NCBI GenBank assembly: GCA_028023455.1
Contig: JAQFVV010000153.1
Span: 1,746,212 to 1,810,211 of the forward strand
Source of the DNA: Epiperipatus broadwayi
Taxonomy: Eukaryota > Onychophora > Udeonychophora > Euonychophora > Peripatidae
Length of the DNA stretch: 64,000 nt
Direction: 5' to 3'
Shown here piece by piece: positions 49,801-60,559 of the stretch (its first letter is position 1; each line of letters opens with the position of its first letter). The position numbers were made by a program, and so were the translations under genes. The notes below the pieces were generated by a model. The model saw only the letters and a list, made by a program, of their open reading frames with translations, did no database searches and was not told where the DNA came from.

Positions 49801-52660
49801 ATAATGGCCAGTAATTTTCACACAAAAAAAAAAAAGCTTTTGAGTAATTTTGATTGCATGTTGAATTTTAATTTTATAATTATAAATGTGATTACATATT
49901 ATAAACTATATATATATTTGTTAAATAAACTTATATAATTTTTAAAAAACTTGTTTAAATATCTATATTATTAACATATAATTTATTTAGAACGTTATTA
50001 GTGTCATATTTGATGGATGTAATATTACACATATAGCATTGTAAAAAGGAAAAAATGACTATACATAAAACTATAATTTAGTCTATCTTTAATTTTTCAT
50101 ATTAAAATATTTCAAATTAAATAAAATTTTAACATATATATATATACACATTTATAATCTGTGTCAATTAGCTTTATCCATTCAAGCAAACGTTTCATCT
50201 TAGGCCTAAGGCGATACCCTGCTAATTTGCCTCTAGAAATTTTTTCTTGCACATATTCTTCGTTTTTTACCAATTATTTGTAATTCACTATGTCACGGAC
50301 AAAATATATATTTTTTTAAATAATTGTGTCAATTTTATTATTACAAACTTGTACAGATTTAAAGATATTACTTTTAACTTTAAAACATTTAAACATATAT
50401 ATGTGTGTTCTTGTATGCACTGCATATATAATAAATATTCAAAAAAATAACACGTCGGTAGTTAAATGATTATTTAACATTCTCTTTAGTTAATTAATAT
50501 TAATTACTTTAAAGAGTAAAGCTTTGTTCATACTGATATAACGCAAACTTTTTTTATTATTGGCTCAGTTGCGTGTACGCGCTTCCGGCGTAATTTAGTA
50601 CCTCACTAAGTTTTCTGAAAATATTAGTACTTCATTTTAACAATAGAAACAAAGAAGCCAACTTTTGATCACTTTGACGTTAAAATGATAATCCAGTAAC
50701 TATATTCACTATATTTAATCTTGATTAAATTTTAATTTTTAATGTATTAGAAATATTGCCTTAGTTAGCGTGAGTGGATTTTTTTTTCTAAAATTAATTA
50801 CTGATTAACGTAAAAATAAATATTGCACATATGTTTGAAAACAGTCGTTTTATATATACAAGTAATTAAAAAAAATAGTTATTTCTCAGAAAATATTCAT
50901 TATTTTAAAACATAATTTATATTTCAAAGCTATTTTTAATATAAAAAAATAAGTTTCTTCTATTTGTTTAATATAAAATAATGTTTAAATGTGTAGTTTA
51001 ATTAAAAATTGAAATAAAGATAATATTCCTATAAATTACAAGAAATGTTTTTAAAAAAAATTGTTAGTATAGAAATAGAACAAGAATTAAGATTATATTT
51101 ACATTCTATATATAAAGTTAAATAAATTATATAAATAGGATGGCTGTCTTCCGTATAGTATATTTTCAATAAATTAATTAAATTACCAGCTAGCAGTTTA
51201 GTAAGTGCTTGCAAATTCCATGTTTTCACGTGTAGATAAAATAAGATTTCTGCTAAAAACATCTAGCAATCAACCCAAGAGAATATACAACTAATAAAAC
51301 CATGAAATTAATCACCATTCATAGTAGTTTAAAGCAAGGTCTTGCGAGATGCTTAATGCATTTTAGGCTCATGAAGTAAGGCCTTTTTTTCCCCATTTAC
51401 CCAGCTTATAACCAACTTAACTAATCATCTAACTATTAGCTAATAAATGCTTATTTAGTTTTATTTAGCTAGGAAGTAAATCAATTGAGAAAAACTACTA
51501 AACATTTACCACTTTAGAAATTGCCTATCCTGGTGAGATTTTGGGAAGATTGGCAGCTAATTTAAAGTCTATTTTAATTTTTATCTAATTATAATGTGCT
51601 ATAATGTATTATGAAATAAATATTTGAATATCTGCATGAAGGAAAGTCAACACTATATACATTCGACACAAGTTAGAATAGTAATCAATTTTATAAATGT
51701 TCCTATGATTAATGGTTGCTAATTATAATAAAAATAATTATTGTAAAACAAAGTTGAGGCAATGCAGGTGTTTTATTTTCTACAATCTAAAGTATCAATT
51801 CTCTAAAATTTTGGGATGTCTATTGTCACTAGTTAGAGTTTTTTATATATATAAAATATTTCCATTTGCCTAGTTTCTCTTCACACAATTTATTAAGCAT
51901 TTCATATTTTAAACTATCAACTTTAATCATGAATTGTTATATTTAGAGATATTTTATAAAACAATGCATTGTTTTGTGAATTATTTTATATTGAATTTAT
52001 GAGAGCCTTTAAGTTCGACATTTAAATTTTAAAAAAAAGCTTAAACATTTTTATAGACAATTATTCAATTCTGCTGCTGTATTTATAAATAAGATAGATA
52101 TTAACTTTTTGATTGGTATGGTTTATGCTGCCATAATTATATTCATCAGAAACTTATAATTCTATTTCTGAAGCAGATAAATGACTAAGGACTGTGCCGA
52201 ATCTCTTGATGTGATTCCAATAATGTCTATGAAGATCAAATCTGATTATTGTTGGATTTGAAAAATTTGTTTATAACCTGACTAAAAATCCATTTTTACA
52301 TCATTAATTCCTTAGTCAATTGAAGGTATTTTGAATCAACATCCAGAAAAAGATCTTGATTTGAAATGTTTCTTAGGCAATAAAACTATATACTGATTTA
52401 TTGGTAAATATAATCCACTTAATATCTTCTGATATATAGTAAAGTAATATGTAAAAAAAAAAATGGAAGCCACTGCAAATGAGTAGATTTAACACATAAT
52501 ATTTTTCATGATATTTAATTGTTTATTTAGAAATTTAATGTCAGCATTTTTCTCTAAATTGCACCATAGTATTACCTGTAAAATATGCTAATAATAAAGT
52601 CCATTTTATATTTGCATCACAAAACACCTTTTAACAGAGATTATTTCTAAAAATTATTTT
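46861..52660. other. AT-rich spacer
   Basis: Almost 6 kb with no recognisable gene, RNA gene or transposon. A TATC run lies at 47902-47918 and short TA runs at 50132-50146. Open frames such as 48544-48744 and 51029-51262 lack motifs and have AT-driven composition. Confidence 0.5.
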
Positions 52661-52664
52661 TACA

Positions 52665-53130
52665 TCTGGTGTTTTTCTGAAGGTTTATGATTGTGGTGTT
52701 TTAGTTGTATTTATATATTGAACTATTTCTATCATCTAATATTAAGTATTGAATGTCTTTAGAAAAATTTAACTTTATTTAAATATTCCAGTTACATTCA
52801 ACTGTTAATACACACGGATTAGTATATGCATAACATTTCAAGAGGTATTCTCTCTTCAGGTGTTTCTTGCCTGACCAGTGATAATACTAGCATGGGAATT
52901 GAACTGGATCCTTAGATTCTTGAATACTGAATTTTTTAAAACAACAATCTAACCAACTGAGTCATCCTAACAAAGACAACAGTTAGTAGAATTTTCATAT
53001 ACTTATCTATGAGATTCCTTCTGATTTCTCCACTTTTTTCTAAGAACAAAGTTGATTAGTGGTTTCCATACATTATGTATAACCACACTAGGTTAACTTA
53101 TGGGGTTATTTGCCATTGTCATGTGAGCAA
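52665..53130 (-). pseudogene. PLE family B copy 2, 3' part (minus strand)
   Basis: Aligns along its length with 17962-18420. The minus-strand order is the endonuclease C-terminal segment HNVWKPLINFVLRKKWRNQK (about 53080-53020), the tRNA-like module (A box TGACTCAGTTGG and a B-box-like GTTCAATTCCC, about 52890-52970), and the AAATACAACTA-rich tail. At about 53130 the homology switches strand to the next entry. Confidence 0.82.
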
Positions 53131-53490
53131 AATAGCAGGCAAATGAAGGAAAATCTGCAATCAATATAATATCAGAACAGTTTTCCAGAGTCATATAACA
53201 TTATGAGGAATTCTAACATCTACAAAGACTCAACTTGAAATGCTGAAAATTAAGAACTGCATCTATGAAATACCATGTGAGCATGGAAGAATGTATATTG
53301 GTGAGACTAATCACCCCATTGAAAAATGATTGCAAGGGCATAAACTATGATTAAAAGAGAGCAAACAGATGTGGTTAAGGCAGCAGACAATGTTTGTACC
53401 AATGAACATATATTCAATTAAGAAAGCAGCACATTTACTGAAGTGACAGACTCATGTGTGAGAAATCTAAATATAAAATTTACATTTTTG
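53131..53490 (+). pseudogene. PLE family B copy 2, inverted 5' part (GIY-YIG)
   Basis: Plus-strand continuation of the same PLE. It starts KIAGK.RKICNQYNIRT and runs through the GIY-YIG core YEIPCEHGRMYIGETN (about 53255-53310) and then an NEHIFN-like segment. The second cysteine of the C-x-C-G pair is replaced by histidine, and stops are present. The 5' part is thus inverted relative to the 3' part, and the two join almost exactly where the protein should be contiguous. This is the pattern of a twin-primed 5' inversion. Confidence 0.8.
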
Positions 53491-54059
53491 CCCTATATTG
53501 AGAAATTTTACCAAGCTTTTTTTTAATAGCTTTAAAATTCACATTTTTTTTTAATATTTTAATTTCAAAAAAATTTAAAAGATGTCAGGATAATTGAATA
53601 AGCAGGAATTTCAAAGTATCTGAAGCCACACATTCATGTCTAGTCTTTCTATGTTTAGTGATCTTGAACTTTGCTAGATTACTTCAAGAAAATATTACGA
53701 TGGTCTAAAAACTTGATTTTTTGGAAAGTTTATGCTTATTCTTGCATTGTAATTGTGTTAAGTATTAGAAATCAAAAATGTATATTATTACAAATTTATT
53801 TTTTACAGAAATGTTTTATTTTTAAATATAAAAGAATATATTCTTTGTAACATTACCATAGAGATTATGGCCACAGGAAATCAAAATATTTGTTTTAAAA
53901 ATCTGAATGAAATATTTCTAATTTGCTCCATCTGAAATTTGGTGATATGACAGTGCTTGACAGCATTTTGTTTTGATTAAAATCTATTTTTTTAAATAAT
54001 TCTGAAAATCAAATGTGATTTTTTTTAAATTTATTTATTTTCTATGTCAAATTTATATT
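53491..54059. other. AT-rich spacer
   Basis: No feature recognised between the PLE and family A pieces. Confidence 0.5.
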
Positions 54060-54243
54060 ACATAATCACCATTTCTTACGCTTGCTTATCTATATGTATT
54101 GCCACTCACTGCAAGCTAGAGTAATCAGTGGATGCCAGAAGGCTTGTGCATAAAATCTCCAATTAGTGCCTACTCATCCAATATTCTCAGAGTAGTTTCT
54201 AGCTTGTGTCCTTTGACAGTGAGGAGCCTTGAATCTGAGAGCA
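54060..54243 (-). repeat. Dispersed repeat family A, copy 4 (minus, partial)
   Basis: Contains the family's terminal ACCATTTCTTACGCTTGCTT, the complement of AGTAGGCACTAATTGGAG, and GTTTC at 54195-54199 (complement of the GAAAC box). The hammerhead-like CTGATGA is degraded (TTGACAG). The homology stops at GAGAGCACTG (54243), where unrelated MITE sequence begins. Confidence 0.8.
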
Positions 54244-54245
54244 CT

Positions 54246-55079
54246 GTTTCTTCGTAATATCTTTTTATGTGGTTTTCCTTTATGCAATAAAGAAGTTCAT
54301 ATTTCAGTTAAAATTGGGATTTCCCCATTTTATATACACGCATTAAATTTTACATACTTTAAATGCCTGTTGGAAAAAGGTTTGTCAATAAATTTAGATA
54401 CCATAAAAGATTTAGAAAAGATAATGAAACAGAAGTGTAACCTGTTCGTTTCACAGCAAAAATGATTTGAGAACGTTTTCAACTTTCTAATCAATTGGAA
54501 AATCATTTTCTTGTTAATGACATGACTTATGAACTAAATTTCAACTACAATGCATTCTCTAACAGCTAGACATAGCACTCTGGATATTGTGAGCTTCATA
54601 AACAATTAGTAAAATCATTATCTCAAAGTTTAATTGATTACATTGTTGACAGAAAACCATTAACACAGCATGAGAGTAAAGTTGGCGCTAATTGTATTTC
54701 CTCTTGTGATGAATGTAATGCCTTACCAATTCACAAATGAACTGCATATTTTCAAATAGCAATAATGATTAAAGTATGTATGAAAAAATGTAAAATAAAT
54801 TACACATAAAACATTGTTTTGAATAAAATTAAATAGTTAATAAAAAAAAGTAAAAACAAAGTTTGTCTTGTATCAATTTTTTTTCAAATATTTGAAATTT
54901 TTTATTAGTCATACTTTATTTCCTTTTTTTAATGCAAATTTTAAAGTAATTTTACATTGTTGCTTTGCTTTTGGAACCTATTTCACATTTTTTAATGTAA
55001 GTTAAGTCTATTTTTGTGCGATTTTTTTAATGTGGGTTTTCTGTGGAACCTATCTACTGCATAAAACAAGACCCAGGTG
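54246..55079 (-). mobile_element. Tigger-like MITE family, copy 2 (partial, reversed)
   Basis: The right end reads CATAAAACAAGACCCAGGTG with TA at 55080-55081. The reverse complement aligns with 19288-19540, including AGGTTCCACAGAAAACCC and AAATTTCAAATATTTG, and more weakly further in. The left TIR is not present. The extra internal part (54290-54745) contains plus-strand frame pieces such as CGFPLCNKEVHISVKIG, KLLEKG-like and SLIDYIVDRKPLTQHESKVG segments. They may be remnants of the autonomous element's gene or of a captured sequence; I do not recognise them. Confidence 0.7.
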
Positions 55080-55552
55080 TAGTGAGTTTTGCCTGTTATA
55101 ATAACAGTTATAAGCAAGCATAAGAAATGGTGATCATGTGATGTTTATTGGCTTAAAACCAATCCAGCCTAATAGGATAGTGGTGTCTACAGTTATTAAA
55201 GAACCAAAGACCCCAAAATGTGTAGGTAAACTGAGTTCAGACCTATATGACTACATAAGCTAATGAGCTTGGATTGAAAATATTAAGATGTTTTCCATTT
55301 AAGACATAGTTTTGTAATTAAGTAGAGATAAAAGATGATTGCTGGAGGGTTGCATTAGATCCTAAGATCTAGGTGTAGTGCTCTCAGATCCAAGGCTCCT
55401 CACTGATGAAGACCACAAGCTAGAAACTATTCTGGAGATATTGGATGAGTAGACACTAGATGGGGATTTTATACACAAGCCTTCTGGCATCCATTGATTA
55501 CTCTAACTTGCAGTGAGTGGCAATAGGTATAGTGAGTTTTGCCTGTTCAAAT
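55080..55552 (+). repeat. Dispersed repeat family A, copy 5 (longest plus copy)
   Basis: Starts at the MITE's TA with GTGAGTTTTGCCTGTTATAA, then AGCAAGCATAAGAAATGGTG and ATCATGTGATGTTTATTGGC. It contains the full family: AACTGAGTTCAGACC, TTGCATTAGATCCTAAGATC, the CTGATGA box at 55403-55409 and the GAAAC box at 55423-55427. It ends in a second GTGAGTTTTGCCTGTT (55535-55552). The terminal phrase occurs at both ends in direct orientation, like a short terminal repeat. About 40 bp downstream lies PLE copy 3 in the same orientation. Confidence 0.87.
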
Positions 55553-55588
55553 TTATATTCTGATAAATAATAATAGTTTAATATTAAA

Positions 55589-56165
55589 ATGAAAGTTGAA
55601 AACTTAAATCTAGTAAGAACAAAGAAAGCTGTCAGAATGTTAGCAGAGTACAGGAGGATTAAGGAAATGAAAATATTGGATAGAGAGGAAAAGATACAAA
55701 AAAGACAATTCAAAGAAACTGCTAACATAACAATGGTGAATAACTCCATAAGTCAACCTAGTGTGATTATATATAATATATGGAAACCACTAATCAACCT
55801 TGTTCTTAGGAAAAAGTGGAGAAATCAGGAGGAACCTCAAAGATAAGTAAATGATAATTTTACTAACTGTTGCCTTTGGCAGGATGGCCCAGTTGGTTAG
55901 AGCATTACCTTAAAAAATTTCAATATTCAACAATCTAAGGATTCAGGTTCAATATCCATGCTAGTACTATCACTGGTCAGAACACACATGAAGAAGAGAG
56001 GAAAATAATAGCTCTGTAATATGTATATATACTAACCTATGTTCTATTACTAACAATCGAATGTAATTGGAATATTTAAATTAAGTTAAATTTTTCTAAA
56101 GACATTCAATATTTAATATTAGATGATGGAGGATCCAATATATAAATACAACTATTTTAGATCTA
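55589..56165 (+). pseudogene. PLE family B copy 3, endonuclease C-terminus and 3' UTR
   Basis: A plus-strand open frame of 85 codons (to 55846) carries MKILDREEKIQKRQFKETAN, then ISQPSVIIYNIWKPLINLVL, collinear with the C-terminal part of copy 1 (TKILDRKDT... HNIWKLLINFALRKK). No GIY-YIG core remains; the first ~30 codons are not PLE-like. After the stop follow the tRNA-like module (A box TGGCCCAGTTGG near 55884, B-box-like GGTTCAATATCC near 55947) and the shared tail, ending near ATATATAAATACAACTA (56140-56156). Confidence 0.82.
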
Positions 56166-56819
56166 TAAAAGATAAAAATCCATAAATTGTGGGTCCAAAG
56201 TTCCTTTTAAGTAACATGAAATAGAGTTATGATTCAGTCTATTGGTGCAGAAAATTGTTTTTGGATTATTAGATATTCTCTGCTATTTAGATAAAAAGTT
56301 GAGTATTCTGTTGATCAATCATTGAAAAAAAAATCCAAAGTTTTCATATTCTTATTTTAAAAAAATTATTTATTTTTAGAAATGATATTTTTTGTAAAGT
56401 CCAGGCAATATCATATGCCTAGATGAATTTCCTATATTCTGTTTCTGGAAAATCATAAACTAGGTAATGAATTGAACTCTGCAGCAGACTTTCTGTAAAA
56501 TTTTCTCTACTAAATTAACATTTAGTATTTGAATTTTTGTATTGGAAAACTTTTTTTTTTTATTAATAGCTTTTCTGCACTTAAGAATTTTAGAGACTCA
56601 AAATATTGTTTTTTCAAACAAAATCATAACCTAAAATTAGATCAATAAAGATAATATCAAATTTTACTTTATTTTGAAAGCTCTTTTCAATGAATAATAA
56701 AATATAAAATGTACTCACATCAGCTTCTTTCAGTCCTAAATTCAGGCTGCTCTTAAGGTAGATGTTTTTTCACTGTTAACTCATTTCTGATTAATGAGAT
56801 TTTTTTCAAATCCTAATAA
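56166..56819. other. AT-rich spacer upstream of the LTR element
   Basis: No gene recognised. It ends in the 5-bp target site GAAAT (56820-56824). Confidence 0.55.
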
Positions 56820-56824
56820 GAAAT

Positions 56825-57512
56825 TGTGATGTACTTGATTTAATGTTACTTATGAGAAATAATCAAACACACCCAATTCAAGTAACTATTACTCTCTTGC
56901 ATGAAATTAAGATATCTCACTTAACAGATAACAAGATTTTATTAGTATAAAAATTAACAAGCATTTATAAACAGGATTATAAGTAGTTTACTAGCACCTG
57001 TAAGGCTTACAAAAATAATAATAAGACAGGTATAGTCTGTATAATTACCCTAGGTTGGTCTTTAGTACTTCAGACCCGAATATCTGGTTCTCCTCCCATC
57101 GTTGGTCCTGTTCCGAAATTCACGCTACACATAAGTCTCTCAGAAAACAGGATTGACGCTGCCTTGATTTTTTCCCGCTAGATTGTATCTACTTTTTGTT
57201 CTATTGTTTATTCCTTAACAATTTTATTCGCAAAAGTATTCTGGGATTATTTCTGAACTAATTAATTAAATTGTTCTTTACATTTTTAATCCTTCATTTA
57301 ATTAATTATTTATTCAGATCTTCCATCTTATTTTACACCTTGCTGTTTATAAAATATATATATATATAAAAAACCATTTGTAATTTCTAATTTTCGTTTT
57401 TATTAAATCAACTTGTTTACTTTCACATGTAATTATTTAACACTTTTAACTTATGGAGTACACACAGTTTCACGCGTATTTTTCTTAATATTAATCGTAC
57501 TATAACATAGCA
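56825..57512 (-). repeat. 3' LTR of the gypsy element
   Basis: 688 bp, starting TGTGATGTAC and ending AACATAGCA on the plus strand (so TG...CA on either strand). It matches the other LTR along its whole length, with a few small indels such as a longer TA run near 57350. Confidence 0.95.
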
Positions 57513-57528
57513 ATTCCTCCCCCACTCC
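57513..57528 (-). other. Polypurine tract
   Basis: On the minus strand GGAGTGGGGGAGGAAT lies directly against the 3' LTR. This is the expected position and composition for the plus-strand DNA primer in reverse transcription. Confidence 0.9.
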
Positions 57529-57658
57529 AGAAGTTACGGTTTATCCATCTTATACATATTCTTTTAAGTACAAAGGTCTTCTTTTACATCGTATTGGTCT
57601 GGTCTGTATTTTATCCTCTTCTACCGCATCTTCTTAGATGTCGGTCAGTAGCATCTGT

Positions 57659-58570
57659 TTATCTAAATTCCTTTTCATTTGCACATTGAAACTGCTGGAA
57701 CATATCTAATTGTATGTCATCTTCACTTTTACGAATATGATTTTTGTGACACTTATATATAATTCCGTTTTTGTCTTTAATATCATAAATTTGCTTTGAT
57801 CGCGCCCGTTCAATTTTTCCATTAACCCATTGCTTACATAGTATATCTCTGAATATTACCATGTCTTCAATGTTAAAGTTTTTCACTGGGTCTTGATTAT
57901 ATTTATATATATGTGTGTATCAGGTCGCAAAAAATCTAAATTAGTTCGTATTTTCCGACCGAATAACATTTCAGCTGGTGATTTTCCAGTCGTTGTTGAT
58001 GGAGTTATATGTTGATACATCATGAATTCCTGTAAGATGTTTTTCATATCCGTATTTTTGTTTTTTCTTAAATATTTCTTCACTTGCCCTACTGCGTTTT
58101 CCACCAAACCATTTGATTCAGGGTGGTAAGAGGGTGTAAATACATGTTTGATGTCCCATTTCCCAAATAGTATTTTTAGTTCTTCACTCGCAAATCCAGT
58201 TCCGTTGTCTGAGACGATTACTTGTGGAAATCCATGTAAATAAAATATGTCTGTTAAACATTTTATTATTTCGTTTGCACTCGTATTTTTAACCTCGTGA
58301 CATTCTATCCATTTAGAGAGAGCATCGATTAAAATTAAATAATTTCTTCCCTCTATTGGACCCGCATGGTCTATATGCAGTCTTTACCATGGATATATTG
58401 GTTTAGGCTAAGGAGAATATTGTTTATTCAGCAGAGCTATTTCAGACTTGCATTTATCACATTTCTTAATATACTTTTCAATATCATTACTTATCTGCAG
58501 CCACCAAACATAACTCTGAGCTAGAGCTTTAGCTTGCACAATGCCTGGGTGCCCCTGATGCTCTGTCTCC
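57659..58570 (-). pseudogene. gypsy integrase region
   Basis: Minus-strand integrase in pieces. The zinc-binding N-terminal part retains WWLQISNDIEKYIKKCDKCK (near 58500-58440). The catalytic core shows LHIDHAGPIEGRNYLILIDA (first D, about 58375-58320), VSDNGTGFASEELK (second D, about 58216-58175) and HPESNGLVENAVGQVKKYLR (catalytic E, about 58130-58070). The C-terminal part IEDMVIFRDI...QIYDIKDKNG ends at the stop at 57659. A stop interrupts just before the first D. A frame break at about 57883-57920 coincides with an ACACACATATATATA run, which suggests slippage. Confidence 0.9.
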
Positions 58571-58738
58571 CATATTAATACACCCTTTACAGACCAACAA
58601 TTGGTCTCTATTGACCCAAAACCCCATTGCTAAATTTTCAGGTTTTTTATTAGGCCAACCTTTGCTTATCCATTTCTTAAGCAACGCATACCCATCATTT
58701 TCATTTGTCCATGTCTGAACTACTTTACTATTTATGAC

Positions 58739-59640
58739 TTATAATTTCATATTGTCAATATGATTAACTTCCACATCAGTTTCATAGTTGTCATTATTTC
58801 CGGGCACTCTAGATAGAGCATCCGCATGAGAAATTATCTTTCCTTTTTGATATTTTAGATTGAAATCATAAGCAGTAAGTGTATTAGCCCATCTGAGCAT
58901 GCGTGGACTTAAATGCTCTGGCATTGGATGATTTTCCTATAATCCCTAACAAAGGTTTGTGATCTGTTACTAATTCAAATTTTCGTCCATAAATAAACTG
59001 GTGAAATTTTTTCACAGCAAACATAACTGCCAAAGCTTCTTTGTCCAGCTGACTATAATTTTTTTCAGCTTTCGACAAAGTCCAAGAAGCGTAAGCTACA
59101 GGACGTTCATGACTGTCTATTTGATGCGCTAAAACAGCTCCAATTCCATATTGTGATGCATCTGTAGTAATAGTGATGTCTTTGTCGCTATCAAAATGCA
59201 TTAATAAGCTACTAGAGGTTAACAATTCCTTAACTGCTTTAAACGCTTTTTCATGTTTGGTATTCCAAATCCATTTCTGATCTTTGCGTAGCAGGTCGTA
59301 TAAAGGAGTTGAGACCATTGCTTTGTTCTTTAGAAAAGGTTCGAAAAAATTAATCAAACCTAGAAAAGCTTGAAGTTGCTTGACATTTATTGGGCTTGGA
59401 ACATCTTTGACTGCCCTAATTTTATCAGTTAACGGACTTTTCCCTTTTTCCAAAATAAGATGGCCTAAAAACTTTAATTCTTCAGTTTCCCAAACGCATT
59501 TTTTAACATTTAATTTTACCCCTGCATTATTTAGTTTTTCGCATACTTTTCGAATTTTACCTCTTAATTTCTCCGATGATGTCGCAGTAATCAAAATGTC
59601 ATCATAATATGGCGTCACTCCTTCCAAGCCTTGTAATATT
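58739..59640 (-). pseudogene. gypsy reverse transcriptase (C-terminal) and RNase H
   Basis: Begins within the RT with GVTPYYDDILITATSS, the catalytic Y-x-D-D (59600-59611, here YYDD). It continues with KLNVKKCVWETEELKFLGHL, VKQLQAFLGLINFFEPFL and the linker, then RNase H: DITITTDASQYGIGAVLAH (D), PVAYASWTLSKAEKNYSQLD, KEALAVMFAVKKFHQFIYGR (E) and FELVTDHKPLLGI (D). A frameshift at about 58910-58925 moves into PEHLSPRMLRWANTLTAYDF and ISHADALSRVPG, the usual end of RNase H leading to integrase. The order and residues are those of Ty3/gypsy. Confidence 0.93.
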
Positions 59641-59644
59641 GAAT

Positions 59645-60450
59645 TTATTTTTGCTTGAAATATGTTTGGAGCTGATGTAATTCCAAAAGGGAGATGATTA
59701 CATTTGAATAATCCAAAAGGGGTCGTAATTCATCCATAACTTTTAGTTGGTGATATGCCGAATTTAAATCCAATTTCACTAATTTTTTTGCTTTAGCTAG
59801 ATTACTGAGAATCTCACGTACATTCGGCACCGGGTAAACTCCTTTATTAAGATATTTATTTACGGTTGTTCTATAATCTCCACACAGCCTAATTTTTCCA
59901 TCTGGTTTTGTTAACACAATAATTGGCGTGGCCCAATCTGCCTCCTCGATTGGGGATAACACATTTTTTTTAACTAACGCTTCTATTTTTTCCTCTACTA
60001 ACTGCCTTTGGGCAAACAGTATTTTTCTTGGTTTACAAATAACCGGTTTAGCATTTTCATTTAAGTGCAAGTCAATGGGCTTTGATTTTATCAAACCTAA
60101 ATCTTCGGTAAATAAATTCGGATATAACTCTATCATTTCTTTTTCAACCGAGACCTTTTTAACTATAATAAATTTAATGCCTAAGTCTTTAAACCAGTTT
60201 CTTCCTATTAACGGACTAATATCTTTATCTACTATATATATAGGTAATTTGTAGTTTTTATTTTTAAAACCAACTATTACTTCGGATTTCCCAATTAACT
60301 TGATCGGGTTCCTGTTTACATCTCTAATGTTAATGTTAGCTTTCTGTATTTTAAACTGAGGGCTCTCTGTGGATATTTCCTTCCACTTTTCATGGAATTA
60401 AAGAAATTCCAAAGCCACTATCTATTTCCATTTGTACTCTTTTGTTACTT
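59645..60450 (-). pseudogene. gypsy protease and RT N-terminal half
   Basis: The protease active site reads QMEIDSGFGISLIP (DSG in place of the commoner DTG; about 60430-60393), followed by a stop. The flap/C-terminal part ISPLIGRNWFKDLGIKFI lies near 60230-60180. The RT starts from LFTEDLGLIKSKPIDLHLNE and includes PIIVLTKPDGKIRLCGDYRT (motif 2) and LVKLDLNSAYHQLKVMDE (motif A with its catalytic D). A frameshift near 59725 separates this from LPFGITSAPNIFQAKINSIL (motif B), which reads into the next block. Confidence 0.9.
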
Positions 60451-60559
60451 AACTTAATCTCTAGCATTAATTGATCCTGCTCATTTTTTAAGATATTTCT
60501 TTTAATTACTGTTTTCCACTGTTTCTGATCTTTACCATATTCAGGTTTTCGTTTAGGTT

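Noticed and set aside
59928-60254. 108-codon plus-strand open frame
   Set aside because: It is antisense to the gypsy RT; the minus strand carries the conserved motifs.
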